Counted from the stretch's first letter, positions 51,221 through 63,503 are shown. The stretch is 64,000 bases of DNA from Actinomycetes bacterium (GCA_021785695.1 JAJYEQ010000001.1:159331-223330), one strand, 5' to 3'. Notes: generated by a model from the letters alone, not told the origin. Made by a program: numbers and translations.

Positions 51221-51709
51221 ATGCCCACCTTCGACGTCGTCTCCGAGCTCGACACCCAGGAGGTCCGCAACGCCGTGGACCAGGCGAATCGCGAGGCCAC
51301 GACGCGCTTCGACTTCAAGGGCACCGGGGCGCTGATCGAGATCGGCGACGACGAGCTGACCTTGAGCGCCTCGACCGAGGACCGCCTGGCCGCCCTCTAC
51401 AGCGTGCTCCAGGACAAGTTCGTCCGGCGGGGCATCTCACTCAAGGCCCTCGATCCGGGCCGGGTCGAGGAGGCCGCCAAGGGCACGGCGCGCCAGCGGG
51501 TGGGCCTGCGCGCCGGCATCACCGCCGAGGTGGGCCGGCAGATCAACAAGCTGGTCAAGGACCTGGGCCTGAAGGGCGTCAGCTCGTCCGTCCAGGGCGA
51601 CCAGGTGCGCGTGACGGGCAAGCAGCGCGACGACCTCCAGGCGGTGATCGGTCACCTGCGCGAGGCCGACCTCGTGGTGCCCCTGCAGTTCACCAACTTC
51701 CGCGACTAG
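51221..51709 (+). CDS. YajQ family nucleotide-binding protein
   Basis: 162 residues. PTFDVVSELDTQEVRNAVDQA, FDFKG at 31-35 and the C-terminal VVPLQFTNFRD are the YajQ (DUF520) signature. Some members bind cyclic di-GMP or RNA; the role here is unknown. The stop lies in a CTAG shared with the convergent gtrA-like gene. Confidence 0.95.
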   Translation: MPTFDVVSELDTQEVRNAVDQANREATTRFDFKGTGALIEIGDDELTLSASTEDRLAALYSVLQDKFVRRGISLKALDPGRVEEAAKGTARQRVGLRAGITAEVGRQINKLVKDLGLKGVSSSVQGDQVRVTGKQRDDLQAVIGHLREADLVVPLQFTNFRD

Positions 51710-52206
51710 CGGCGCACGTCCTCGGTGACGGGCTCGGTAGGGGCCTCGTGGGCGGCCACGTGGAAGATCCGGTTGAAGACCATCATCTTGAGGATCCAGA
51801 ACAGCCCGAAGCTGACGAGGTTGGTGGTGGAGACCAGCCCGGTGTTGACCAGGTGGGGCCAGGTGTGCTCCTTGACCTGCTCCTTGGCCCAGGTGGCCCC
51901 CAGCATCGACACCGCGATGCCGAGGAAGGACATGGTCCAGAACGGGACGATCTCCTTGCGGAAGTGGCTCCGGCCGCGCTTGCCCCAGGTCCAGGTCCGG
52001 TTCAGGTAGTACGAGGGGACCGTGGCGATCAGGTTCCCGGCCACCGTCGACTCGATGACGCCGGTCAGCAGGTGGAAGCCGTAGATGATCGAGATCGCCG
52101 TGAACGAGACGACCGTCGAGATCACCGACACCGAGGTGAAGCGCACGACCTTGCGGCCCTGGTGTGTCTGAGACCAGGCGTGCACCGCTCGCAGCCGCTG
52201 AATCAT
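51706..52206 (-). CDS. GtrA-like membrane protein
   Basis: 166 residues with four hydrophobic helices, beginning after VVRFTSVSVISTVVSF. NLIATVPSYYLNRTWTWGKRG is the typical GtrA loop. Such proteins are thought to move lipid-linked sugars across the membrane or to assist polyprenyl-glycosyltransferases, which would fit the nearby mannosyltransferase, but no operon links them. The ATG at 52206 is favoured because TAGACT lies seven bases upstream. Confidence 0.85.
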   Translation of the reverse strand: MIQRLRAVHAWSQTHQGRKVVRFTSVSVISTVVSFTAISIIYGFHLLTGVIESTVAGNLIATVPSYYLNRTWTWGKRGRSHFRKEIVPFWTMSFLGIAVSMLGATWAKEQVKEHTWPHLVNTGLVSTTNLVSFGLFWILKMMVFNRIFHVAAHEAPTEPVTEDVRR

Positions 52207-52213
52207 CCTGTCC

Positions 52214-52219
52214 AGTCTA
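52214..52219 (-). promoter_or_regulatory. -10 box of a leaderless gtrA-like gene
   Basis: TAGACT on the minus strand ends seven bases before the ATG at 52206. Confidence 0.45.
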
Positions 52220-52250
52220 CCGACCGCGGGGGGCCCAGGGTCGCCAGTGA

Positions 52251-52256
52251 CACAAT
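52251..52256 (+). promoter_or_regulatory. -10 box of leaderless tesB
   Basis: CACAAT ends six bases before the ATG at 52263. The same CACAATGGGG word precedes the TMEM175-like gene. Confidence 0.4.
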
Positions 52257-52262
52257 GGGGCA

Positions 52263-53147
52263 ATGACGACCGCCCTGGAGGACCTGCTCGACCTGCTCGA
52301 CATCGAGGCCATCGAGGTCAACACGTTCCGGGGCCAGCATCCCCACGAGGAGCGCCTCCGGACCTTCGGGGGCCAGGTGGCCGCCCAAGCCCTGATGGCA
52401 GCCGGTCGCACGGTCGAGCACGGCCGCGTGCACTCGCTCCACTCGTACTTCTTGCGTCCCGGCGACCCGACGCTGCCCATCCTCTACGAGGTCGACCGGA
52501 TCCGCGACGGGCGCAGCTTCACCACGCGGCGCGTCGTCGCCATCCAGCGCGGGATGGCCATCTACAACATGCAGGCCAGCTTCCACGAGGACGAGGCCAG
52601 CCTCGAGCACCAGTTCCCCATGCCCGCGGCGCCCGATCCCGAGACGATCCCGCCGCTCGCGGCGCGCCTGGCCGAGGAGCCCGTGGTCTTCGACGCGTGG
52701 TTCAAGCGCCAGCACCCCATCGACCAGCGCTTCATCGGCGAGCTCCCCTGGAGCCCGAACCGGGACCGCGAGCCGCGCCAACGTCTCTGGATCCGCGCCG
52801 ACGGCGACCTGTCGGGCTACGACCCCCTGGTGCACGCCTGCGTAGTCACCTACGCCAGCGACCTCAGCCTCTTCGACGCGATCCTGGCGCCCCACGCGGT
52901 GCGCTGGGACGACGGGACCTTCATGGGGGCGAGCCTCGACCACTGCATGTGGTTCCACCGCCCGGTGCGCGCCGACCACTGGCTGCTCTACGACACCGAC
53001 TCCCCCATCGCCCACGGGGCGCGCGGCCTGGCGCGCGGCTTCCTGTTCGACCGTGACGGCGAGCTGTGCGTCTCGATGGTCCAGGAGGGTCTGGTGCGCG
53101 TCATCGACCCGGCCCACGCGGCGGGCGCGTCGGGGGACCCCCGATAG
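52263..53147 (+). CDS. tesB: Acyl-CoA thioesterase II
   Basis: 294 residues, double hot-dog fold. FRGQHPHEERLRTFGGQVAAQALMAA and HSLHSYFLRPGDPTLPILYEVDRIRDGRSFTTRRVVAIQ cover the first half; DHCMWFHRPVRADHWLLYDTDSP in the second half carries the catalytic region. It hydrolyses medium and long-chain acyl-CoA. A DinB-like gene follows whose -10 box overlaps this stop codon. Confidence 0.94.
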   Translation: MTTALEDLLDLLDIEAIEVNTFRGQHPHEERLRTFGGQVAAQALMAAGRTVEHGRVHSLHSYFLRPGDPTLPILYEVDRIRDGRSFTTRRVVAIQRGMAIYNMQASFHEDEASLEHQFPMPAAPDPETIPPLAARLAEEPVVFDAWFKRQHPIDQRFIGELPWSPNRDREPRQRLWIRADGDLSGYDPLVHACVVTYASDLSLFDAILAPHAVRWDDGTFMGASLDHCMWFHRPVRADHWLLYDTDSPIAHGARGLARGFLFDRDGELCVSMVQEGLVRVIDPAHAAGASGDPR

Positions 53148-53150
53148 GCT
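53145..53150 (+). promoter_or_regulatory. -10 box of the leaderless DinB-like gene
   Basis: TAGGCT, whose TAG is also the tesB stop, ends six bases before the ATG at 53157. Confidence 0.5.
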
Positions 53151-53156
53151 CGCGCC

Positions 53157-53627
53157 ATGGACCTGACTGACGCCATCGCCGACTACGCCGCCGCGACCGC
53201 CGTGTTCGTGGAGGTCGCGCGCCGCATCGACCCGGCCGACCTGGATCGCCACGCCGAAGGCGAGTGGTCCGCGCGCCAGGTCATCCACCACCTGGCCGAC
53301 GCCGAGATCGAGGCGGCCAGCCGACTGCGCCGCCTGCTCGGCGAGGCCCCCGGGGCCGCGCTGCTGGCCTTCGACGAGGCCGGCTGGGCGACCACGCCGG
53401 CCTTCGACTACGCCGGCGCGCCCGTGGCGCCGTCCCTGGCGATCATCGAGGCCCTGCGGACCTCCGCGCTCGACATCCTGCACCGGTTGACGCCCGCCGA
53501 CCTGGAGCGGCGCGGCGAGCACAGCGTGCGCGGGTCCTACAGCGTGGCCGACTGGATCGGGGGGCACACCGAGCACCCCCGCGCGCACGCCACCCAGATG
53601 CTCGAGGCCCTGGCCAGCGAGGGCTGA
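53157..53627 (+). CDS. DinB superfamily protein
   Basis: 156 residues, helical. WSARQVIHHLADAEIEAASRLRRLL and WIGGHTEHPRAHATQMLEAL supply histidines in the positions used by DinB/YfiT four-helix metal-binding proteins, whose members act as thiol-dependent transferases or are uncharacterised. Substrate unknown. It ends beside a bidirectional hairpin and is convergent with gltA. Confidence 0.8.
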   Translation: MDLTDAIADYAAATAVFVEVARRIDPADLDRHAEGEWSARQVIHHLADAEIEAASRLRRLLGEAPGAALLAFDEAGWATTPAFDYAGAPVAPSLAIIEALRTSALDILHRLTPADLERRGEHSVRGSYSVADWIGGHTEHPRAHATQMLEALASEG

Positions 53628-53656
53628 GCGGGCCCGCCGCATCGCGACGGGCCCGC
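53628..53656. terminator. Bidirectional hairpin between the DinB-like gene and gltA
   Basis: 9-bp stem GCGGGCCCG / CGGGCCCGC with an 11-base loop fills the gap between the two convergent stop codons. Confidence 0.7.
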
Positions 53657-53662
53657 CCGCCC

Positions 53663-54949
<1,287 letters not shown>

Positions 54950-54979
54950 TCTGCCCCCCGACCATCGTAGGCTCCCCGC

Positions 54980-55978
54980 CTACCCTCCAGTACCCGAGGG
55001 CGCCACCACGAGCCGGTAGCGCCGGACGGTCGGCCAGCGCCCGCCCGCCGGCACCCCGTTGAGCGTCAGCACCAGGGTGCCGCGGGATCCCGGCGCCAGG
55101 GAGTAGGTCCCCAGGGAGAACCCGATGGAGCTGAGCGGGCCGAGCGTGGCGCGCTCGTGGGCGACGTGGGTGACCACCCCGGCAGCGTTGGCGATCGTCG
55201 CCGTCAGGGCCACCGGCTGGTAGGTGTCGGCGGCGTTGGTGACCGTCGCGGCCAGGGAGGTCGTGGGCGCCGCGATGAGCAGCAGCTCGCCCGCGGGTGC
55301 GGGCAACGGGGTCGGCGTGACCTCGACCGCGCTGATCCCGGCGCTGCGGTGCAGCTGCAAGGACGGTGAGGCGGCCAGGGTCGCCAGGGTGGTCGGGAGC
55401 GCCAGGTTGGCGACCAGCGTCGTCAGCGCCTCCAGGTGGACGAGCCCGGGCTCGCGCACCAGCCCGTAGCGCGCCCGCGACCAGGTCGCGGCCGTCGCCT
55501 GCAGCCCGGCCTGGGCCGCGGCCAGTGTCCCGCTCGCCCCGCTCAGGGCCGTCCAGGGCAGATGGAGCGTGGCGGCCACGGCGTTGAGGATGGTGGCGGC
55601 GGCGTCGGCGCGCTCCTCGGTGACTTGGGCGACCACGACGTTCAGCTGATGGGCGATGACCGGGCGGCGCAGCAGCACCGCCTCCTCGGCCCAGCCGGGC
55701 AGGGCCGCCGCCAGCTGGCTCAGGCGGGCCGTGAAGACGACGCGCGTCAGCGAGCTGCCGTGCTCCAGGAGGTAGGCCAGGTGGCCATCGAAGGCGTTCT
55801 CGCGCGCGACGAGGGTGTTGACCAGCTGCCCGAAGGACCGGTTCTCGCTGCGGCGCACCGAGCGCGCCCCGTGGGCCGCGCGCGACACGTCGGCGGCGAA
55901 TCCCACCGCCACGACGGTGACGGCGAGCGCGGCCACGGTCCACGCCCTCGCACGACGACGCTGGCGGGACCAAGCCAC
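54980..55978 (-). CDS. Membrane-anchored protein of unknown function
   Basis: 332 residues. A basic start ([11 protein letters not shown]) is followed by one hydrophobic segment at about 12-31, so the rest is likely outside the membrane. The middle (about 45-200) is alpha-helical and Ala/Leu-rich. The last 120 residues look beta-rich, with LTATIANAAGVVTHVAHERATLGPLSS resembling an immunoglobulin-like strand pattern and GTLVLTLNGVPAGG near the end. No family recognised. TAGGTT (55987-55992) lies eight bases before the GTG start and overlaps the rmuC stop. Its two-base-scale spacing to rmuC suggests either coupling or its own start. Confidence 0.7.
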   Translation of the reverse strand: MAWSRQRRRARAWTVAALAVTVVAVGFAADVSRAAHGARSVRRSENRSFGQLVNTLVARENAFDGHLAYLLEHGSSLTRVVFTARLSQLAAALPGWAEEAVLLRRPVIAHQLNVVVAQVTEERADAAATILNAVAATLHLPWTALSGASGTLAAAQAGLQATAATWSRARYGLVREPGLVHLEALTTLVANLALPTTLATLAASPSLQLHRSAGISAVEVTPTPLPAPAGELLLIAAPTTSLAATVTNAADTYQPVALTATIANAAGVVTHVAHERATLGPLSSIGFSLGTYSLAPGSRGTLVLTLNGVPAGGRWPTVRRYRLVVAPSGTGG

Positions 55979-55989
55979 AGGGGTCCAAC

Positions 55990-57309
55990 CTACTGGGGCT
56001 CGTCCCCCTCGTCAGCACTGGGCTCGACGACCTCGGCGTCCAGGGCCCCGGCGTCGTCGGCGCGCTCGGGCAGGTCGTCCCAGCGCTGGGGGCTCAGCCC
56101 CACCGGCAGCGTCGGCACCTCGGCGGTGACGCCCAGGACGCGGGCGGCCGGGGCGACGCCCAGGCCGTGGAGGCTGCGGGCCACCGGGAGCAGGCGCGAC
56201 TCGACCGAGCCCACCAGCTTGTTGAAGTGCCGCGTCGCGTCGTTGAGTGACTTGCCCAGCGCCCCCAGGTGCTCGGCCACCACGCGGACCCGCTCGTAGA
56301 CCTTCTCGGCCTCGGCGCGGATCTGCTCGGCGTTGACCGCAGTGCGGTGCTGGCGCACCACGGACTGGACCGACCACAGCAGTGCGAGCAGGGTGGTCGG
56401 CCCGGTGAGCAGGACGCGCGCGCGCGTCGCGGTCGCCGACAGCTCGGAGTCCACCGACAGCGCCGTGGCCACCGCGGCGTCGCTGGGCACGAAGCAGACG
56501 ACGAACTCGGGCGAGGCGTCCAGCGACGACCAGTACGCGCGGTCCCCCAGCGCGCGCACGTGGAGGCGCAGCGCCTGGGCGTGCTCGCGGTAGCGGGCCT
56601 CGCGCTCGGCGGGGTCCTCGATGGCCAGCGCCTCCTCGAAGCGGTCGAAGGGGAACTTGGCGTCAATGGCCACCTGGGCGCCCGGCAGGTGGACCACGCA
56701 GTCGGGCCGGCGACGGCCCTCCTCGGTCGCCGTGGTCACCTGGAGGTCGAAGTCGATCTTCTCCACGAGGCCCGAGGCGGTCAGCACGTTGGCCAGCTGG
56801 ACCTCGCCCCAGCGGCCCCGCTCGCTGGAGCGGCCGAGCAGCTGGTTGAGGCGGGACGTCTCGCCCAGGGCCTGCTGCTGCACGCTGAGCAGGTCGTCGG
56901 CGCGCTGGCGGACCTCGCTTAAGGCGTTCACGTGCTCCTTGTCGAAGTCGGCCAGGCGCCGCTGGTAGCTGTCGAGGGCCTCGCGCAGGGGCCCGAGGGC
57001 GACCTCGAGCCGGGCGTCGCGCTCGCGCTGGAGCTCTCCTTGGGTACTGCCGAAGCGCTCGACCGTCGTGGCCAGGACCCGACCGGCCAGGACCTCGAAG
57101 CGCGCGTCGGCCTCGCGCGCCTGGCGCTCGTGGTCGACCCGCTCGCGCTCGGCGGCCTCGCGCAGGTGGCTCAGCTCGGCCTCGGCGAGGGCCACCTGCT
57201 GGCGCGCTGCGGCCAGCTCGGTGCCCTGGAGGCGCAGGCGCCGCTGGGCCGTCAGGCCCGCGGCGAGCGCCCCGACGACCACGCCGACGACCAGCCACAC
57301 ACTCTCCAC
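55990..57309 (-). CDS. rmuC: DNA recombination protein RmuC
   Basis: 439 residues. An N-terminal membrane helix (VWLVVGVVVGALAAGL) is followed by a long coiled coil (about 30-150) and the nuclease-like domain with GRWGEVQLANVLTASGL, RPDCVVHLPGAQVAIDAKFPFD and the PLLALLW-type helix near TLLALLWSVQ. The GTG at 57309 has AGGAGG seven bases upstream, so this gene uses an SD, unlike its plus-strand neighbour. Confidence 0.92.
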   Translation of the reverse strand: MESVWLVVGVVVGALAAGLTAQRRLRLQGTELAAARQQVALAEAELSHLREAAERERVDHERQAREADARFEVLAGRVLATTVERFGSTQGELQRERDARLEVALGPLREALDSYQRRLADFDKEHVNALSEVRQRADDLLSVQQQALGETSRLNQLLGRSSERGRWGEVQLANVLTASGLVEKIDFDLQVTTATEEGRRRPDCVVHLPGAQVAIDAKFPFDRFEEALAIEDPAEREARYREHAQALRLHVRALGDRAYWSSLDASPEFVVCFVPSDAAVATALSVDSELSATATRARVLLTGPTTLLALLWSVQSVVRQHRTAVNAEQIRAEAEKVYERVRVVAEHLGALGKSLNDATRHFNKLVGSVESRLLPVARSLHGLGVAPAARVLGVTAEVPTLPVGLSPQRWDDLPERADDAGALDAEVVEPSADEGDEPQ

Positions 57310-57347
57310 GCGAAGACCTCCTCGTGCCCGTCTCCTAGCGCGGAGGG

Positions 57348-57353
57348 TAGCCT
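57348..57353 (+). promoter_or_regulatory. -10 box of the leaderless PhoU-like gene
   Basis: TAGCCT ends six bases before the GTG at 57360. Confidence 0.5.
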
Positions 57354-57359
57354 GTCGCG

Positions 57360-58034
57360 GTGACGCGACGGTTCGGACTCCCCGCACGCTTGACCCGCTC
57401 GGGCCCGGCCGCGCCGCCCTCCCTGGGGATCACGCCCCGCATGCGGCCACCCTTGGTCCAGGCGTTCGCCCTGGTCGGAGAGGCGATGGCCGAGGCCACG
57501 CACGCCTTGCTGGCCGGGGATCGCGAACTGGCCATCCGCGTGGTCGAGTCCGACGTCGTCGTCGACGACCTCGTCGAGGGCGTCATTGCCGAGGCCGAGG
57601 CCGAGCTGGTCGGCGGCGGCGCGCTGGCGGCCGGCGACCGCCAGGAGCTGCTCGACCTGCTGCGCATCCTGCCCGAGATCGAGCGCAACGGCGACCTGGC
57701 CGAGCACATCGCCCGGCGGGCGGCTCGGGGGCTGGGTTCCGAGATGTCCCCGCGCAGCCGGGGACTGGTCGAGCGCATGGGCGAGGTCGCCACCGTCATC
57801 TGGCGCCAGGCCACCGACGTCATCCTGGATGGCCGCGGCGATGCGTCCTCCATCGAGGACGTCGACGACGAGCTCGACGAGCTGCACGTGGCGCTGACCG
57901 CCGAGCTCACCTCGGGGTCGATGCCGGTGCCCGTCGCGGTGGAGGTGGCCCTGCTGGCCCGCTTCTACGAGCGCTTCGGCGACCACTGCGTGAACCTGGC
58001 GCGGCGCCGCTTCGGGCGCGACAGCACCGACTGA
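57360..58034 (+). CDS. PhoU-like protein
   Basis: 224 residues, helical. The pattern of two PhoU repeats can be read: HALLAGDRELAIRVVESDVVVDDLVEGVIAEAE and the second with LHVALTAELTSG...ALLARFYERFGDHCVNLARR, where the E-R-x-G-D-H-x-x-N motif is typical. PhoU proteins modulate phosphate transport and signalling; no pst or phoR genes are nearby. The N-terminal 25 residues are not conserved. Confidence 0.85.
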   Translation: MTRRFGLPARLTRSGPAAPPSLGITPRMRPPLVQAFALVGEAMAEATHALLAGDRELAIRVVESDVVVDDLVEGVIAEAEAELVGGGALAAGDRQELLDLLRILPEIERNGDLAEHIARRAARGLGSEMSPRSRGLVERMGEVATVIWRQATDVILDGRGDASSIEDVDDELDELHVALTAELTSGSMPVPVAVEVALLARFYERFGDHCVNLARRRFGRDSTD

Positions 58035-58060
58035 TCGCACCGCCCGGCCCCGGCAGCGAC

Positions 58061-58066
58061 CACAAT
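58061..58066 (+). promoter_or_regulatory. -10 box of the leaderless TMEM175-like gene
   Basis: CACAAT ends six bases before the GTG at 58073. Confidence 0.4.
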
Positions 58067-58072
58067 GGGGCC

Positions 58073-60914
<2,842 letters not shown>

Positions 60915-60920
60915 GGGCCA

Positions 60921-60926
60921 AACTTA
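60921..60926 (-). promoter_or_regulatory. -10 box of leaderless lysC-asd
   Basis: TAAGTT on the minus strand ends six bases before the ATG at 60914. Confidence 0.45.
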
Positions 60927-60958
60927 GTTGACGACCCGGACCACCCCGGCGGGCCCAC

Positions 60959-60964
60959 TAGTCT
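60959..60964 (+). promoter_or_regulatory. -10 box of the first cyclophilin gene
   Basis: TAGTCT ends seven bases before the ATG at 60972. Confidence 0.45.
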
Positions 60965-60971
60965 CGCACCC

Positions 60972-61817
60972 ATGGCGACCGAGAAACGAGCCCGGCAGAA
61001 GGCGGCCCGACGCGACAAGATCGAGGCGCTCCAGCGCGCGGCCAAGCGCCGCCGCCAGGTGCGCAACGGGACCATCGTGGTCGTGGTGGCCGCGGTGATC
61101 ATCCTGAGCGCGGCCCTCCTGTTCACCCACCACTCCCCGAGCTCGGCGAGCGCGGGCTCCAGCACGACGACGACGACGACCACCGTCGCCTCGACGACCA
61201 CGACGACGACGGCCGCGGCCAGTGGCGCGCAGGCCCGGGCCAACGCCGTGGCGGTCAAGGCGGGGTGCCCGGCGGCCACGACCACGCGCGTCAACACGCT
61301 GTCGTGGACCAGCGCCCCACCGATGACCATCTCCAAGACGATCACCTACTACGCCCACGTGGCCACGACCGCGGGGAACTTCGTCATCCGCCTCGACAGC
61401 GCCACGGCCCCCATCACGGTCAACAACTTCGTGTTCCTGGCCGAGCACCGCTTCTACAACTGCGTGATCTTCCACCGGGTCATCCCGGGCTTCGTCGTCC
61501 AGGGCGGCGACCCCACGGGCACCGGGGCGGGCGGCCCGGGCTACACCATCGCCGACGAGTACCCCAAGACCGGCAGCCCCACCTACCCGCTGTACTCGGT
61601 GGCCATGGCCAATACCGGCTCACCCCACACCGGCGGCAGCCAGTTCTTCATCGTCACGGGCCCCTCGGGCGAGTCGCTGCCGAACCAGTACTCGCTGTTC
61701 GGCCAGGTGATCTCGGGCCAGTCCGTCGTGCACGCCATCAACCTCCTGGGCACGACGAGCGGCACCCCCACCGTCGTCGAGCGCATGCTCACCGTCACCA
61801 TCAACGAGGTGCCATGA
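60972..61817 (+). CDS. Membrane-anchored cyclophilin-type peptidyl-prolyl isomerase
   Basis: 281 residues. A strongly basic N-terminus (about 1-32), one membrane helix (TIVVVVAAVIILSAALLF), a Ser/Thr/Ala linker with long threonine runs encoded by ACG repeats, and a cyclophilin domain (about 125-281) with IFHRVIPGFVVQGGDPTGTG and GSQFFIVTG. Topology predicts the isomerase outside the cell membrane. The stop overlaps the next cyclophilin start (ATGA). Confidence 0.93.
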   Translation: MATEKRARQKAARRDKIEALQRAAKRRRQVRNGTIVVVVAAVIILSAALLFTHHSPSSASAGSSTTTTTTTVASTTTTTTAAASGAQARANAVAVKAGCPAATTTRVNTLSWTSAPPMTISKTITYYAHVATTAGNFVIRLDSATAPITVNNFVFLAEHRFYNCVIFHRVIPGFVVQGGDPTGTGAGGPGYTIADEYPKTGSPTYPLYSVAMANTGSPHTGGSQFFIVTGPSGESLPNQYSLFGQVISGQSVVHAINLLGTTSGTPTVVERMLTVTINEVP

Positions 61818-62371
61818 CCCAGCCCATCCCCAACCCCGACGGCTCGAGTGAGCGCCGCATCCGCTTCGACGAGGCGCCGCCCCTCATCATCGACCCCGCC
61901 CGGCGCTACCAGGCGACGATGACCACTACGCACGGCACCCTGGAGCTCGCCTTGAACCCCGCGATCGCCCCCGTGACCGTCAACAGCTTCGTGTACCTGG
62001 CGCGGTTCCACTACTACGACGGCATCATCTTCCACCGGATCATCCCGGGCTTCGTGCTCCAGGGCGGCGACCCGACGGGCACCGGGACCGGCGGACCCGG
62101 CTATCGCTTCGCCGACGAGCTGCCCGCCGCGGGCCGCTACGAGCTGGGTTCCCTGGCCATGGCCAATGCCGGGCCCAACACCAACGGCTCGCAGTTCTTC
62201 GTCATCTCGGGCCCCGACGGGGTGCGCCTGCCGCCGCTGTACTCCCTGTTCGGCCAGGTGGTGGCCGGCCTGGACGTGGTGGCCACGATCGACGCCCTGG
62301 GCAGCCGCTCGGGCACGCCGCGCGAGGTGGTGAGGATCGAGTCGGTCACGGTGCGCGAGCTCGAGGACTAG
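61814..62371 (+). CDS. Cytosolic cyclophilin-type peptidyl-prolyl isomerase
   Basis: 185 residues without signal or membrane segment. YDGIIFHRIIPGFVLQGGDPTGTG and SLAMANAGPNTNGSQFFVISG are clear cyclophilin motifs with the catalytic Arg. It is coupled to the membrane-anchored paralogue and probably arose by tandem duplication, giving one isomerase per compartment. Confidence 0.94.
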   Translation: MTQPIPNPDGSSERRIRFDEAPPLIIDPARRYQATMTTTHGTLELALNPAIAPVTVNSFVYLARFHYYDGIIFHRIIPGFVLQGGDPTGTGTGGPGYRFADELPAAGRYELGSLAMANAGPNTNGSQFFVISGPDGVRLPPLYSLFGQVVAGLDVVATIDALGSRSGTPREVVRIESVTVRELED

Positions 62372-62383
62372 CTCCCCGGCGCG

Positions 62384-62683
62384 CTACGCCAGCCGCCGCT
62401 CGTGGGCCCAGTGCGACAGCTCGTGGCGGCTCGACAGCTGCAGCTTGCGCAGCACGGACGACACGTGGCTCTCGACCGTCTTGACGGCCACCCCGAGCTC
62501 GACGCCCACGTCGCGGTAGCTGAAGCCCCGGGCGATGAGGCGCAGGACCTGGCGCTCGCGCGGCGTCAGCGACTCGAGCTCGGGATCGGTGCTGGTGCCC
62601 GCGGGCAGGTCGCGGAACGCGTCGAGCACGAACCCGGCCAGGCGCGGCGAGAACACCACCTCCCCCTGAGCCACCGCCCGCAC
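62384..62683 (-). pseudogene. NarL-type response regulator remnant: linker and LuxR HTH only
   Basis: About 99 codons with clear homology. The start VRAVAQGEVVFSPRLAGFVLD is the segment that normally links receiver and HTH in NarL/FixJ regulators, then LTPRERQVLRLIARGFSYRDVGVELGVAVKTVESHVSSVLRKLQL is a complete HTH. The receiver domain is absent: the frame stays open further upstream, but that sequence is antisense to the PspC gene and has no receiver motifs. A GTG at 62683 could still allow a free HTH protein, so a functional short regulator is possible. Confidence 0.65.
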
Positions 62684-62695
62684 CGGGAGGGGCGC

Positions 62696-63436
62696 GTGGT
62701 CGGCGGGGTGGCCGCTGGGCTGGCGCGGCGCTTCCAGGTCAGCCCCACGGTCGTGCGGGTGGCCTTCGTGGTCGGGACCCTGCTGTGGGGGGCGGGCGCC
62801 CTGGTCTACCTGGCCCTGTGGGCCCTCCTGCCGCGCGACGACGGCGTGGTGCACCACGAGCGCAGCCGGCTGGCCGGCGTGGCCGTCGCCGTGATCGCCG
62901 TGGCGACCGTGATCGTCGTGGCCCAACGAGGCTCGGTGCCCGCGGCGCGGGCGATCCTCGCGGTGGTCATCGTCTCGGTCGTGCTGGCGCTCTACGACAC
63001 CGTGCGGACCCCCCGCAGCGGCTGGCACCTGGTGCGCGGCGCACTGGTCGCCGTGGTCTCCACGGTGCTCGTGGCCAGCGCCCTGGCCCTGGCCGTGGGG
63101 CCCCTCGCCGGCGTGGGGTGGCACTCGGGCGTGGGAGTCCGGGTGTGGCGACCCCTGGCTCTGCCGCGCGCGGCGAGCGCCGGGCTGCTCGTCGGCTCCT
63201 TGACCGTGGACCTGCGCCACACGCGCCTGCGCGGGTCCCTCGACCTGCACGCGACCGTCGACGTGGGCCGCCTCGTCGTCTGGGTGCCACCCCAAGACCG
63301 GCTGATCGTCGACGCCACCTCGGGCATCGCCCGCGTGTTCACCGCGCCCCTGGGGTCCCCGCACGCGGAACCGCGCGGCCCGACGGTCGTCGTCCACGTG
63401 GGGGTCGGCATCGGCCAGGCCCAGGTGCTGCGCTAG
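62696..63436 (+). CDS. PspC-domain membrane protein with LiaF-like C-terminus
   Basis: 246 residues from a GTG preceded by GGGAGGGG. The PspC helix pair is readable as VVGGVAAGLARRFQVSPTVVRVAFVVGTLLWGAGALVYLALWALLPRDD, followed by several membrane helices and a C-terminal beta domain (SLTVDLRHTRLRGSL, VGRLVVWVPPQDRLIVDA) like that of LiaF-type cell-envelope stress proteins. The very start of the PspC domain seems clipped at the point where the divergent regulator is also cut. Such proteins usually pair with a PspC kinase and LuxR regulator. Confidence 0.8.
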   Translation: MVGGVAAGLARRFQVSPTVVRVAFVVGTLLWGAGALVYLALWALLPRDDGVVHHERSRLAGVAVAVIAVATVIVVAQRGSVPAARAILAVVIVSVVLALYDTVRTPRSGWHLVRGALVAVVSTVLVASALALAVGPLAGVGWHSGVGVRVWRPLALPRAASAGLLVGSLTVDLRHTRLRGSLDLHATVDVGRLVVWVPPQDRLIVDATSGIARVFTAPLGSPHAEPRGPTVVVHVGVGIGQAQVLR

Positions 63437-63461
63437 GGCGCGCGGACGCCGCGTCGCCTCC

Positions 63462-63478
63462 GGGGACCACGGGTCCCC
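63462..63478 (+). terminator. Terminator after the PspC gene
   Basis: 7-bp stem GGGGACC / GGTCCCC with a 3-base loop followed by a pyrimidine-rich TCTTCCGCCCCTCT stretch. Confidence 0.6.
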
Positions 63479-63503
63479 TCTTCCGCCCCTCTGGCGTGGG
63501 CAG

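Noticed and set aside
62402-62695. N-terminal extension of the PspC gene through the HTH region
   Set aside because: The extra 98 codons are antisense to a clear LuxR-type HTH and show no PspC or membrane pattern.
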